In this document: positions 53,171-64,000 of the stretch, piece after piece
Layout of the letters: each line of letters begins with the position of its first letter
Position numbering within the stretch: the first letter of the stretch is position 1
Source: Paragorgia papillata
Taxonomy: Eukaryota > Cnidaria > Anthozoa > Scleralcyonacea > Coralliidae
NCBI GenBank assembly: GCA_035771165.1
Contig: JAWNZC010000280.1
Span: 1,462,501 to 1,526,500, forward strand
DNA length: 64,000 nucleotides
Reading direction: 5' to 3'
Program-made: the position numbers and the translations under genes
Notes under the pieces: generated by a model
What the model was told of the DNA's origin: nothing
The model's input: the letters and a program-made list of their open reading frames with translations, nothing else
The model's database searches: none

Positions 53171-54171
53171 TTGCATGGTCTACAATTATTGCATCATCCC
53201 GTTAGGCTTTGTTCAGGCTGCTTTCCAGTGCTGAATTTTTTACCCCAGAATAATTTCCTACTTACATGTAACATACAGCCAGTCCCCTTGTATAACAAAA
53301 TAGAAATTTATAAGCACTTTCCGGATAATCTTGGTAACTTCCAGGAAATATTCGTATAAGGTACATGTATATGGCTTTAAGAAACACAAGATGATATGAA
53401 TAATGCTTGATATTATGCCCACCATGCCCAGAGCTCGGCAAAATGTTTGGTCTTTTTGTGAACTTGTAATCAAGTCAAATTATTTTTTGCGAGTTTTAAT
53501 TTTTAAAAACCAAAGTAGCACTGATACACATTTGTGAGACCATCCGGTATCATTAATCTTCTTCTCAACACTTGTAAATAGACCTAATATTAACAAGAAA
53601 TAGACACTTTATATTTAGTTCATAAATTGGAATCAGTATCATATGCTAGTATTCAGTCTTATTATATTTAGTCTTATTCGTTGCATGACTAGTTTGGGTC
53701 AAAGTAGCCTTATCATAATTTCTCCCAAATTACCATATAGGATAAAGAGAGTTCCATATAAGAAAACATAAACACTAGGTTTGATCATTAATGAGGACTT
53801 AAAGTCGGATGTTGTATCAAGTGCTGAATGATATCTGAATATAGACCAACAATTTTGTAACACAGTCCTTTGAAAAGCAGTTGTTTATGTACTGAAAGGC
53901 TACCGTGTATAAATAATTTATGTGATAGTTAAAATATGAGCGGCCGATATGGAATGCGTGCTTTGTCAGCTTACAGGGTCCAGTTTTTGCACTTATAAAT
54001 CTGCCATAAATCCGCGTACCGCTCCGTTTGCCTTTTCAACAAAAGGTCCTGGGATGAGTTTATTTACCCTTATAAATGCGCCATTTTGAATCCCCAAAAT
54101 GGCGTCACTTTTTTATAGACAAAAGATAGGAGCATGCATTCTATGTCTATTATTTCTATGACTCTGATGAG

Positions 54172-54225
54172 GGCCTCCGCTCGAAACGTCAATATTTCGT
54201 TTCTTGCTTATTGGTATTCTTTATA
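54172..54225 (+). ncRNA. Hammerhead-ribozyme-like core, copy 2
   Basis: Duplicate of 45410-45470. It lacks one C after GAAACGT. Confidence 0.35.
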
Positions 54226-54361
54226 TAAAGAATACTAATAAGAGCAAGTGTTTGACAAGGAAATCTATTGTCATCCCGCTTGAATGATCGTATTTTATCG
54301 TGCATGTGACCGATTTACAAGCTTTGATTTAATGATCAATTAATTATTGATTTTTAAATTA

Positions 54362-54560
54362 ACAAATAGAAAAATGGCTTGCGTGCCTCTGTGCTGTGAT
54401 AGAAAGACGAATGACGTCATTTCAACCGGAAAAAAATGCCTAGTGGAAACACTAGGCGTAGCCGAGCGTTTTCACGCATTTCCCCCCGGTTGAAATGACG
54501 TCATTCATGTTTTCTATCACAGCACAGAGGCACAAAAGTAATTTTCTATTTGTTTTATAA
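54362..54560. mobile_element. Hairpin MITE, copy in duplicate 2
   Basis: Matches 45615-45828 with A-run length differences. Already present before the duplication. Confidence 0.75.
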
Positions 54561-56991
54561 AATAACTAACTGTTTTACCTAAGAAAAAGCCAAGAAAATG
54601 AAAATACTTTGCTGACGAAAACTGGCGTAATCAATGACGCCATACTAAATGCTCACGCCAGTGCCAACATGCGATTCAACCAATCAGAGCGTCGAAATGC
54701 AATATAAAATGAAAATGACGTCAAACGTGTCTCTGTACTCTGAGTGAAAATGCCGCTCGTCCAATCAGAGCGTGCGTAAGTCACGTGTTATTTTATAAAT
54801 AATATAATAATTCAACAGCTTGCCTGCTAGAGAGTTTGTATTTCTTTCTGCAGAAAGTTTTGAAAGTCTAGATCGCTATAACCAGCTTACTGTCGACTTG
54901 GCAAACCTTAAAAATTTTCTGTGAGACCAATTTTTTTCTGGGAATCTAAGTTCCCAGGATTCCCTATTTTGTTGTGCTTACATGTACTTGTCATTTTAGA
55001 CCTATACCAATTAACTGCACTGCGCGTATAGAGAAACCCAAACTGCAATTTCGTGTATTTCTTCAAATAAGACTAATGGGTTATGACTAAAAAATATTAA
55101 TAGTCTAATAGATCAATCGCGTGGGATTAACTAATCATGGCTTTTTTTATTTAGTTCCTGGATGATCATTATCAAGCATGACAGAACGACGTACGTTTAA
55201 CTGAACTCCGACTATAGGATAAAATTATGCCTTCCAAAGAACACATCCACATCGTTCATAAGTGAAATTAATCAATGTTGGATAATCGTGGTTTACACAA
55301 ATAATTGAGATATGCTGAAAAAGAAAATGAATACTTTACGTAGTCTTCATCAGGAATTTTTCAAAGTGAAGCTGCAAACTGTTCGCTGGTATGGAAACAA
55401 CCTCTCTACTTTTTAATTGCTATAATGTTTTGCTATGTTCTTTTTTCAATATTATATTTGATTTACATTGTCGTCACCTACATGTACGTCGCAGTTGTGT
55501 CGCTGATCGACGCAAACGGAAATGTGTTTGCAAACTGTTTATAACGGTATTTCCGTATCGTCGTCGCATAATAGAATCGACAACAATAACTAGAGAACGA
55601 GACGATTTGTCGTATACGATTGTCATTCTGGCGTATATTGCCGTATACGATTGTCGCACTCGCTTGTAGGCGACACAATTCTTGTCTGTGATTCGATGAC
55701 GAATGTTGAAGTACACCGTTTGCACGCGTGTACAGTTGATCACATACGCCAAGACGAGAATCAAATCGTATCGTGTAAATCGGCCTTGATATGGGTGGAC
55801 AACTTGAATTAAACCATATATATATATACGCTGCTGAAGGACAACTGAATGTTTAAAACCCTAGACCACTTTCATAAATCATAATAGCCTGCGTAGCGGC
55901 CTGGGGGAATGGGGAAGAGGGGGTGAGGGAGGGCCTGCAACGAAACGTTATGATTTTTTCCATTTTACGTTCAGATTTTGAACGGAAAATACTGATTGGT
56001 TAAGATTGTGAGAATACTGATTGGCTAGATTGTGAACGCTAAATACTGATTGGCTAACAGCTAATTGTTCTGATATCCAGTTAGAAGGCTACCATCCGGT
56101 TAACGGTTTGGAGTTAACGTTTCTGTTGGCTGATTGCTTTATTATCATGCACTGATCTCTAAATACAAAACCGTAAACGGCCAATGAAACCAGTCAACAA
56201 TTCCAATGTAACTTTGACAGTAACTGATATGTCTTAACAGAGATTTGTAGTGTGTGTTAGACAATTTCGGACTGTATTTGCTTGTATTTGACCATATTTT
56301 ACCACTGTTATTAGTAAATTAGCATCTGGCGATTGTTTTCGGTTATCCCGACTTCCCCGAGAAATTATTTTCTTTTCCCTTTCACCCTGACTAAATTTTA
56401 CCGTGTGATGTCAAGATTGGTGTTCGTATAAGATATGAGATTGGGAACTACTCTGAAACCCGCAAGTTAGGAGTACCAAGATGGCCGCCAGTGGCTTAAA
56501 AAATGTACTGCTGATCACAAGGGATGAGCTATCCAGTTATATAGACATCAGTGTTTATTATACCAAAAGTACAATGTGTTCACTAACCGTGACCGTGCAC
56601 AAATTTGAATAAATGCGTACAAAAAGATGAACAAAGACGTTCGATGAGTTGCCAGACCATACCTCAATTGACTGTTAGTACTCAGGCCACTTAAGGTGCC
56701 TTCACACCAGTGGCCTCGGACTGGATTTAGACTCAATTTGGACAAGATTCGAGTCCACCTAGTCGAGGTGCGTTATTTTATAAAATAGTATATGTATGTG
56801 ATATATGATATGATATAATATTTAACAATTAGACAGCAATTTTTCTGTGAGGACACCTGTGATCCAACTAAGGGTGAAGTGTGAGTCGACTATTGCTCAT
56901 AGAAAACAAGGACGAGTTTTCTACATGTTATTGTTTGCGTATAAATTTTGTACCAGCTCAACTGTTTAACTGTTGTTTATTTTTTATGTAG

Positions 56992-57156
56992 GAAATATAG
57001 GGAGTGAAACTGTGGATCAGAGGAAAACTGGAAACATACACAGAGCTTTTCACATACTGTCGCTTTGCTTGTATGAAAGTACATGTACTTATTGCTTTAC
57101 GGAGACGAAAAAATGGGGATCCATGCAAAACCTACTGTACGGCCTGAGAAAATTAG
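56992..57156 (+). other. Possible exon, copy 2
   Basis: See 48253-48417. TATGCAAG in copy 1 is TATGAAAG here (Ala to Glu). Both borders are retained. Confidence 0.35.
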
Positions 57157-57582
57157 GTTAGTAAATTACAGTACATGTATATGGTCTATTGCGTCCGATT
57201 CTACTTTCGGTCCAGTGAACAAGTTACACACGGTCAACATACTGTACCAAGAAAGCATACTATAACAAAATACAGCGGCATTCAGAAGTTTTGTACTGCA
57301 GTAACACCTTTGTGGGCTAAAGTGTGTGTAGTCTTTGAGTACATGCAAGATATATTACACAGTCACATACTTCGTGCACTACACTTGTAGTCACAGTTTA
57401 CGGTATTTCACCGAAATGTTTGGCGAAAAAAAAGCAGATTTTGTTTATTAGCGACTTTTATCACAACGAATTAAAGCCAGGCGCACACGCTATCAGATGC
57501 ATGTTAAAACGAGAAACAATCATGATCTGGTGGGCTCATTATCCTCGCACCACTGCATTGTTCTTCATTACTTACCATGCAT

Positions 57583-58075
57583 CTAAACCATAAATCGGCC
57601 GACTAAAATCGTAGCGTGGTGCGCCTGGCTTAACATAACAAAATAAATTTGACTGCATGTAAGGCCCAAAAGAACTAAGAGAGTAACACGCTGAGAGTTC
57701 ATGTTTAGTAAGATATCATAAGTAACTTTAAGTAGAGCAGTCTCCGTGCTGTGGTATTGCCGATAAGCAGATTGTAAAAGTGGATAGCGGCCTGACCGCC
57801 TGGAGCATATATTCATGCATTTGATTGTAAACTGCACGCTCCGTGAGCTTGGAAACATATGCTAGCTAGATTACTAATTGGAGCTTTCTTCAGTAGAGGG
57901 TGAACGATGGCTTCTTTCCAGTCATCAGGAAAACACCCAGATTCCAATGAGATATTGATTAATTTTTGTAATCACTGGAAGTATAACATCTAAGCATTCC
58001 AGTAAAAGAGTCGTAGGCACGGGATCAAGGCAACAATATTTCAATATCATGATCAGTTGTGTTAAATTTGGTTGG
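57583..58075 (-). pseudogene. CR1/L2-like LINE reverse transcriptase fragment
   Basis: Minus-strand pieces in shifting frames: CLDPVPTTLLLECLD, then PDDWKEAIVHPLLKKAP, then PLLQSAYRQYHSTETALLKVTYDILL, then RVTLLVLL at the start of the palm. These are the standard consecutive motifs before the catalytic Asp of jockey/CR1-group RTs. At least two frameshifts; no endonuclease and no YADD part. It begins just after duplicate 2. Confidence 0.8.
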
Positions 58076-58099
58076 CAAACAGGCCATTCGTCTATCAAC

Positions 58100-60390
58100 A
58101 TTTCCTTTAGAGTGGAAGTTCACTAAATTGTAAATTCGTAAAATTAATTTGTAAATTCGTCTTCTTTTAGGATTCAGATGAGAAGAGCGTTCCGAATCAC
58201 AAAAGGAACAGAATATATACGAGGTATTGCTTTTTATTTTGTGATCTTGCCATTGCTATATTGTCAAGACATGAAAAAAATCTTTCATGTTATTTCTGAA
58301 ATACCATGAAATATTTCCTTAACATGTGTTTGAATTTGTTTGAATTTGTTTTTATATTTTAATCATGGAAAACTTTTTAGATTAAATCTTTAAAGAAAAA
58401 GCTCTATGGTGTGAAAATTCTTGAATAAAGATCTAATAATCTTTCCACACTAGAGACTTTCGCTAAAATGTGATGACAATAGCACCTCTGATTAAAATGC
58501 AGTTTCATCACTATTATTAACCACTTTATTGAGAAATGTGCTGACAGTGGTAGGATAAAGTTTGCATGTAGTTGCTACACAGCTGCTGCACATCTCAGTC
58601 CATGTACATGTTTCTTAACTCTTTCAGCATATCTGAATACCCCCAGAATTAAATAATGAATTTGATGTTAGGCTGCTATTTGTTGTATATTAATTCTCAT
58701 CCAGGATTTTACCAATAGTTCATGTGGTAGGACAGTCATTACCATTAATCCATTATTAGAGGCTGTACATTGAAAAACAGAACTAACCGCAGTACGTTAA
58801 AAATATGGCCATATGACATGCACATGAAAAAAACATGACCGCACCAAATGATGCCCAGGATCCTTTATGATTTCCAAGCCCAGGTTTCCTCATGTTTGTG
58901 TTAATTAATAATAACTTTCAGTTGGGCCATTTTAGGTATCAGATAGGGGATGAGAAACTAATATGCAACAAATAATGGCCTTAATTGATTAAAGTTTTAG
59001 TATGAAAACTATTGCACTAATAGACTGACACTATAATTTTTTAACAATTATTCATTATAATTCAAAACAGTTGAAAGCTTCAATTTTGAACCATCATTTG
59101 TAAATGTGTGCATGAATGTGATAACTACAGAACTGTTAAGAAAGAAAACTTTTAATTAGATACTAACCAATAAATAAGTTGACTGTTAACATCATATTAA
59201 AGAATAATGTTGTCTTCATTTATTTTGTTCTGTCATGAATTAGGGTTCCAGTACTACCATCATTTCCAGTCTACGGTATATGTTTTTGTTCTTTATAATC
59301 CTTTAATAAACTAAGACAAAGATTTTGACGTTAGTATACAGCCAAACACACACACTGTGTATCCCCTTCTTACCGTAAAACACTGATCAAATGGAAAATC
59401 AGGTTTGCACCAATACATTTCAAAATGAAATATTTATAGTAAGTTTAGCCTGGCACTAGCTGAAGCTTCGCGCAAACCATGTGACTTGATTAGCTACTGG
59501 AAGAACTTTTTAAAGATTGGTGTAACCTTGCATGTAACTGCACTGTAGAGTGTAGCCTGTATCAGGCAAGTGCTTAAATAACAATACAAATATATCAGAA
59601 GAAAACCCTTATTTTTAACTTTCAATAATACCATGCATTAACTGCTGAACATTTGTTTAATTAACTCTGAACATCAGCAAACTAAAAGGAAACATGTTTA
59701 ATATTCTTTGTTGTCTGGTTTATATAATAGCATACATGCAAGTTTGGCCTAACACAGTAAAGCCTTTTTCTTAAATTAAATATTGAAACATAAATTTGTA
59801 TACACCAAAAAGGGATTCAAATGATCGACTTTTAGTAAATGAATATGCAGAGGGTATGTATTCCTATTAATATTATATGCTGAGCAATGCTGACTATTAC
59901 TGAGCATATGTATTCAAAATTGCCGCCATTGTTGATCAACACAAAACAATTTGTCGATTCCCAAAACAAACCATAAATCCTTTAATTGTAATACTTATAA
60001 ACTACGAAAATAAACACATTTTGTAAGAATCAAACCGCAAATCGTTTGTAAGAACATTTCTATTCCGTAGCGAATAAATAAATGAAGGATGAAGGCTACA
60101 GTATATGCTGACTATTTCAAATTTACATGTATAAATACATACAAATCAGTATACAAACTTGCTGATTAAAGAATCTATGACATACCTTCAATAATGTGAT
60201 CGCATCCATCGTCTGTATACGTCTAGCGAAGAACCATTTACAAAACAGAAGCAATATTACAAAGCCTGAAAGCTAAATGGCGAACCATCTCCAACGAACT
60301 TCCAATTCGAAAATAAACGTGTCACCGGACACCGGGTTCCCGCGTCATCATGGGATAGTAATCCCGCGTTAGCCTCGCGGAAAAGATATG
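58100..60390. other. Long AT-rich stretch, possibly importin-9 intron
   Basis: A small block at 58171-58224 between TTTTAG and GAG|GTATTG reads IQMRRAFRITKGTEYIRG and might be an exon; I cannot place it in importin-9. The rest shows no repeats or frames I can name. Confidence 0.3.
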
Positions 60391-60394
60391 TTAT

Positions 60395-60830
60395 TTGAAA
60401 AGGTGTGTTATTTGAAAACATGTGTTTTTAAGAAAGGTGTGCTATTCTAAAAGGTGTGTTGTTCTGAAGGTGTGTTATTTAAAACGTGTGTTATCCAAAA
60501 GATGTGTTAATTTTGAAAGGGTGTGTTACTGTAAAAGGTGTGTTGTTGTCAACTATGTGTTAACTTTCTAAAGTGTGTTAAATTGCACACCTTGGGTTGC
60601 AAAAAGGTGTGTTATCCAAAGATGTGTAAACTGAAGGTGTGTTAGTAAACACACCAGATGTGTTTTCCAACACATCAAGGTGTGTTAAGTAACACACTAA
60701 GGCGTGTTTTCTAACACACAAAGGTGTGTTTTTAAAAAAATGTATACAAAGATGTGTTAAAATAACACACCTTTGTGTGTAAATCAACACATCTTGGTGT
60801 GTAAATGAACACACCATTTTTTAGAGTGCA
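60395..60830. repeat. GGTGTGTTA / TAACACACC self-complementary array
   Basis: About 25 copies of GGTGTGTTA or GATGTGTTA at irregular spacing of 14-25 bp. All face one way up to about 60640; beyond that both orientations occur (AACACACCAGATGTGTT, GTTAAGTAACACAC). A self-pairing array, probably a non-autonomous transposon interior. A CGTTACTTTCGG-type block follows at 60850-60880. Confidence 0.8.
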
Positions 60831-61138
60831 AGGGCTGCTAAATCCAAAAGTAACGGGGGCCGTTACTTTCGGAATTCTATGGTAGTTTATATTGTAGCTT
60901 AGCCAATCAGAATGCCGGAACGAAGTAAAGCCGTACGGTGATTGGCCTAAATCCTCATGTGCGTGTTTTCTTGGAACTCCTCGTTCGTCTGATTCGACAT
61001 TCTGGTTCCGGCCAGAGCCGATGGCTCCTTGTTGCTGGACAAAACAACCGTAGGCTATAGGTATGGGATTGGTTTATTTAAATACATGAGATATGGTAAC
61101 TATGTGAGTCAGTAATCAATTTTGATCTGTTATTTCAG

Positions 61139-61241
61139 GACGAAGACGACGATTGGGATGACGAAGAAGACGATATTACTGCAGGATTAGCAGTTAAAAA
61201 TTTTCTTGGATCAGTTTTAGCTCCGGCTTCAGATTATCCTG
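61139..61241 (+). CDS. IPO9: Importin-9, acidic-region exon
   Basis: Acceptor TGTTATTTCAG and donor CCTG|GTAAGAAT. It encodes DEDDDWDDEEDDITAGLAVKNF then LGSVLAPASDYPG. Importin-9 has, near its C terminus, an acidic WED-rich stretch followed by GLAGQLLSDIL-like sequence and then the DDPD block found in the next exon, in the same order. Importin-9 is a karyopherin-beta that carries histones and other basic cargo through the nuclear pore. The joining phase (1) matches the exon at 63036. The acidic insert is variable between species; the pairing with the next exon makes the call. No exon for the ~1000-residue HEAT-repeat body was recognised upstream. Confidence 0.75.
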
Positions 61242-61439
61242 GTAAGAATATCTATACAAATACATTTTAACTACGTTATATTGATGATATAGATCACTTT
61301 CATAATGGCCACCACTAAATATTCTTTTTTTGTGCATCTAAAGCCTGATTTCCATAACATCGTTTGGATCTTGGATTCCGCTCGGATATTTACGCATGCG
61401 TACCTCAACCGGAATAACAAGAATCCTGTGATTTGAAAC

Positions 61440-61505
61440 GGATTATCCCAGAGTCTCTCGTTTCCCGGGTGGGGGAACGTGGGCTCTGGGAACGAGATTG
61501 GCCTC
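61440..61505. repeat. Dispersed GGCTCTGGGAACGAGATTGG repeat in the IPO9 intron
   Basis: CCAGAGTCTCTCG...GTGGGCTCTGGGAACGAGATTGGC; a relative at 52640-52755. The remaining intron (61242-62160) shows nothing else I can name. Confidence 0.5.
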
Positions 61506-62166
61506 AATCGTATCGATCGCCTGAATCTATCGAATCAGATTGGGCGATTTGAGATATCTCTAGTCTGATTGGAGAGATATGGCAATTAAGGCGATCGGGA
61601 CGATCTTATGGAAACCAGGCTTAGATTAGTCTGTCTGGCCTCGTTATGAACTATGAGGCAAAGATTTACAAGACACAAGTAGTGATACAAGAAAGGCTTA
61701 TTAAGACGTACATAAAAGGATATTCAAATTAGTCGCTAGTACGAAAGTGATGTATAAGGTACATTAAACGTATGACGATAAGCTCCTTAGAAAACAACTT
61801 CTAAAAAAATTTTAGCCCAAAGAAAAAAATGGTCTTGACAGTACGGTATATAAAAAGCTGATGTCTGATATTTTTCCGTAATGACCAAGCGGTCGAGGTT
61901 AATAAAGATTCATTATATACGGCTTTTTTAAATATTGAAACATACCTTACATATACGTATATAGCGTAAGATAGAGTACTCATTTTCAATGTTATTGCTT
62001 TTGGGATAGTAAAACGCACTTTCATATTGTTCATCGTCCGACTCATACATGATTTAGTGCTTAACTTCAGTAAATGTTTGGGTTTTTCAAAGTTTTCTTT
62101 CATTGTTTTGGGATTTTTTTGTCAACAAAATGACTGGCGAATCGGATCGAACCGGATCGGTCTATA

Positions 62167-62335
62167 GATCGTTTTCATATGACGTCACGGCAGCCATATT
62201 GGTGTACCAAAACAATGAAACGGTGGCCATATTGGTGTACTTTATCCAATGGGAATTTGGCTCTATTCTTTTTCAAATATTTCGTATTGTTTCACCACCC
62301 CAAAAGGGCCACCGTGAAAACGATCTATTACCGGA
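62167..62335. mobile_element. MITE family with GA(G/T)CGTTTTCA ends, copy 2, in the IPO9 intron
   Basis: GATCGTTTTCATATGACGTCACGG at the left, GTGAAAACGATC at the right, TAT(A) outside. Inside, GCCATATTGGTGTACCAAAACAATGAAA is shared with 25479-25629. Confidence 0.75.
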
Positions 62336-62403
62336 AAATATCGGACCAGCACGTCTCAGCTAATCAGAGCACGCGATTTCATCGGTTTTAACTTGTGTTT
62401 TAA

Positions 62404-62474
62404 CGACCTTCATTTCACAGAAAGTTAAGTTGATATTTAACATCGACATAACTTCTGTGAAATGAAGGTCGTAT
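62404..62474. repeat. Hairpin in the IPO9 intron
   Basis: ACGACCTTCATTTCACAGAA and TTCTGTGAAATGAAGGTCGT, with ATATTTAACATCG between. A perfect stem of about 20 bp. Confidence 0.85.
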
Positions 62475-62708
62475 ATATTTATAGCATAAATTAAATAGCT
62501 TACAATTAATACAATAGTATTAGTGGAAACATGCCCAAAGGCACCTTCTACATGGAAGTTTGGTGAAGATTTGTATTTAGTTCAAATTAGGTCTGTTTTG
62601 TAATCCAAGTCTTAGAAAATACAGGTTTGTCATAAAAATTCAGGTCAGCCCGGAACCATGCATAGGGCATATAATATCAGTTATCAGATGTCATATGGAG
62701 TATATATA

Positions 62709-62910
62709 AGAACGTTTATACACGTGGTTTTTACGAGAGCAGATAACACGCGGCTTGCATAAGACTCGCTTTACATAAGACGCGAAACATTCGTATAAAT
62801 GGTACAAAACGTTATGTACGTTCGCATCTTACACAAGCCGTGGCTTGTTAAAAAACGCGGTATAAATGGGTCAGTTCGCGTCTTATCGGCTCTTGTATAA
62901 ACGGCCCTTA
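62709..62910. mobile_element. MITE-like repeat in the IPO9 intron
   Basis: AACGTTTATACACGTGGTTTTT at the left, TTGTATAAACGGCCC at the right, with ACATAAGACGCGAA and CGCGTCTTAT inverted inside. Imperfect. Confidence 0.5.
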
Positions 62911-63035
62911 TGTTTTTCTCAGTGTGATCAGCTTCCGTCGCGCCAAGGGACTTCTAGAAACACCAAGACCTATTTACTTGTTTTTGCAGTAACACTTGTT
63001 GTTTTTTTTGTTATTTTCACTGTTTGATAATTTAG

Positions 63036-63127
63036 GGTTCGACAACATATACGATGATTTTCCGATAGACGAGGTTGAAGATGACCCCGATATCTTGGAA
63101 GATCCTATTTACAGTATGGACATACAA
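63036..63127 (+). CDS. IPO9: Importin-9, penultimate-region exon
   Basis: Acceptor TTTGATAATTTAG and donor ACAA|GTAAGTCT. It encodes FDNIYDDFPIDEVEDDPDIL then EDPIYSMDIQ. The block (E)DDPD-x-L-x-DP-[IL]-Y-x-[MI]-D-[IL]-Q is the hallmark of importin-9 just before the last ~40 residues (AYLTDF... in vertebrates). It splices in frame after the 61139 exon. The final exon was not found before 64000, so it probably lies beyond the window. Confidence 0.85.
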
Positions 63128-63129
63128 GT

Positions 63130-64000
63130 AAGTCTGTTTTCCTCTAAATTTCCGTTACCTTTTGCCGGAGGCCAATAAACCCCATTAATTAATCTTTGTC
63201 ACATAAAACAGGGAACTAATGTTGGTTTTCTAGGGTTAATAGGCTTTAGCCCGGCTTTAGTCAATTAATCGTGCATGTCAGTACGATGAGTGTCCACCTA
63301 ATGCTTTGCGCGCTCACAATACAATGAGAGTGCACGCGATCACTTTGGTCATGTACGCTCGCGGCCATTTTTCGGGCCACGAAATTCAACAAGTGAAGCA
63401 ATCCCTCGATATCTGAGCAATGCTTGCTGCAGTAAATTACTCAATTTATGTTTTTCGTGAGAGCTAAGATGATTTAGTAAGTAGTTATTGTCATATTTTT
63501 GATAATATTTGATTACACTCAGAGGGCCGTGGAGTTGTATTTCGAGACAAGTATTCGTCGATCGGCGTTTCTTACAAAACCAAACGAAGGCCAGACAAGA
63601 GATCATAACTAAACGTAGACAGCTAGACTCAAAGTTTTGTCATTTCAATAAGACTGCTGTTAGTTGTTTACAAGTGGTTTACCTGTTGGATTGCATCTCC
63701 GATTAGGACTGATTTGTTTTGATTATTGTTTGGTTCTCAGCCGATGATATTATAAGCTTCCAAAAGTCGTTTGAATCGATTTGTAGCGATGTCTGACTCA
63801 GAATTTGTCGAAAATAATTATAAACGACACTCCACGAATCTGTCAGAGTGTTCTATTCACAACGGCTTTGAATACAATGGCCATTCAAGTACATATATAT
63901 TATTTCGCACTTTACAGACTGTGCAATAACACTTCTGTATGCTGTATACACGCTCCACGTTTCCAAAAATATTTGGATGGTCTTCACTCTTGTGTTACTG
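63130..64000. other. Importin-9 intron (presumed), nothing else recognised
   Basis: No splice-bounded frame resembling the importin-9 C terminus (YLTDF...) was found. Frames at 63349-63606 and 63509-63706 overlap on opposite strands and lack family signs. Confidence 0.35.

Larger units (their letters stand above)
53192..57329. repeat. 4.1-kb duplicated segment, copy 2
   Basis: Collinear with 44449-48590 (offset 8743 falling to 8739). It ends at the same base, after which the sequences diverge completely (AGTCTTTGAG here, TCTCACAGTT after copy 1). Confidence 0.9.

Overview
The window reads as nuclear DNA of an animal, most likely a cnidarian or a similar marine invertebrate. Genes are split by introns with GT/AG borders, the sequence is AT-rich, and there are no bacterial-style operons. 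It is packed with DNA transposons, foldback elements, LINE remnants and satellites. The only clear host gene is the 3' part of importin-9 (two exons at 61.1 and 63.0 kb, + strand). No species can be named from the sequence alone.

Region by region. 0-2.6 kb: small repeats, a TTAA-flanked MITE and a 162-bp tandem repeat. 2.64-18.62 kb: a nested transposon complex. Its outer terminal inverted repeats (TIRs) enclose a + strand SANT/Myb-like gene (15.06-16.07 kb) and a convergent - strand EXO1-like XPG nuclease gene (18.18-16.33 kb). Into the left part are inserted a 1.15-kb foldback (2.76-3.91 kb) and a 10.3-kb near-perfect palindromic element (4.08-14.40 kb). The palindrome is flanked by an 8-bp direct repeat, and its arms carry thousands of bases of a 10-bp minisatellite. 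18.6-28.9 kb: microsatellites, several hAT-like G-rich non-autonomous elements (two with clear 8-bp target duplications), an L2/CR1-like LINE remnant caught between inverted flanks, and a tRNA-like sequence. 28.9-34.4 kb: a 1-kb homopurine tract, a LINE 3' end, a 2.6-kb hAT-type foldback with an 8-bp target duplication, and a three-exon KDZ-type transposase fragment with a TTAA-flanked foldback in its intron. 34.5-40.8 kb: foldbacks and a broken tyrosine-recombinase (Crypton-like) gene split by a 936-bp element with a perfect 9-bp target duplication. 42-57.3 kb: a second TTAA foldback, then a 4.1-kb segment present twice in direct orientation (44.45-48.59 and 53.19-57.33 kb). 57.6-58.1 kb: another LINE fragment. 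60.4-60.8 kb: a dense array of self-complementary GGTGTGTTA words. 61.1-63.1 kb: importin-9 exons with MITEs in the intron.

How the parts fit together: this is mainly a graveyard and nesting ground of mobile elements. The XPG nuclease and SANT-like protein sit convergently between matching inverted termini and look like the cargo or machinery of one DNA transposon (Academ-like is my best guess, unproven). Hammerhead-ribozyme-like cores (CTGANGA...GAAAC) occur at the ends of several unrelated repeat families. The palindromic element, its helical-length minisatellite and its place inside the nuclease-bearing transposon are the most unusual part of the window.
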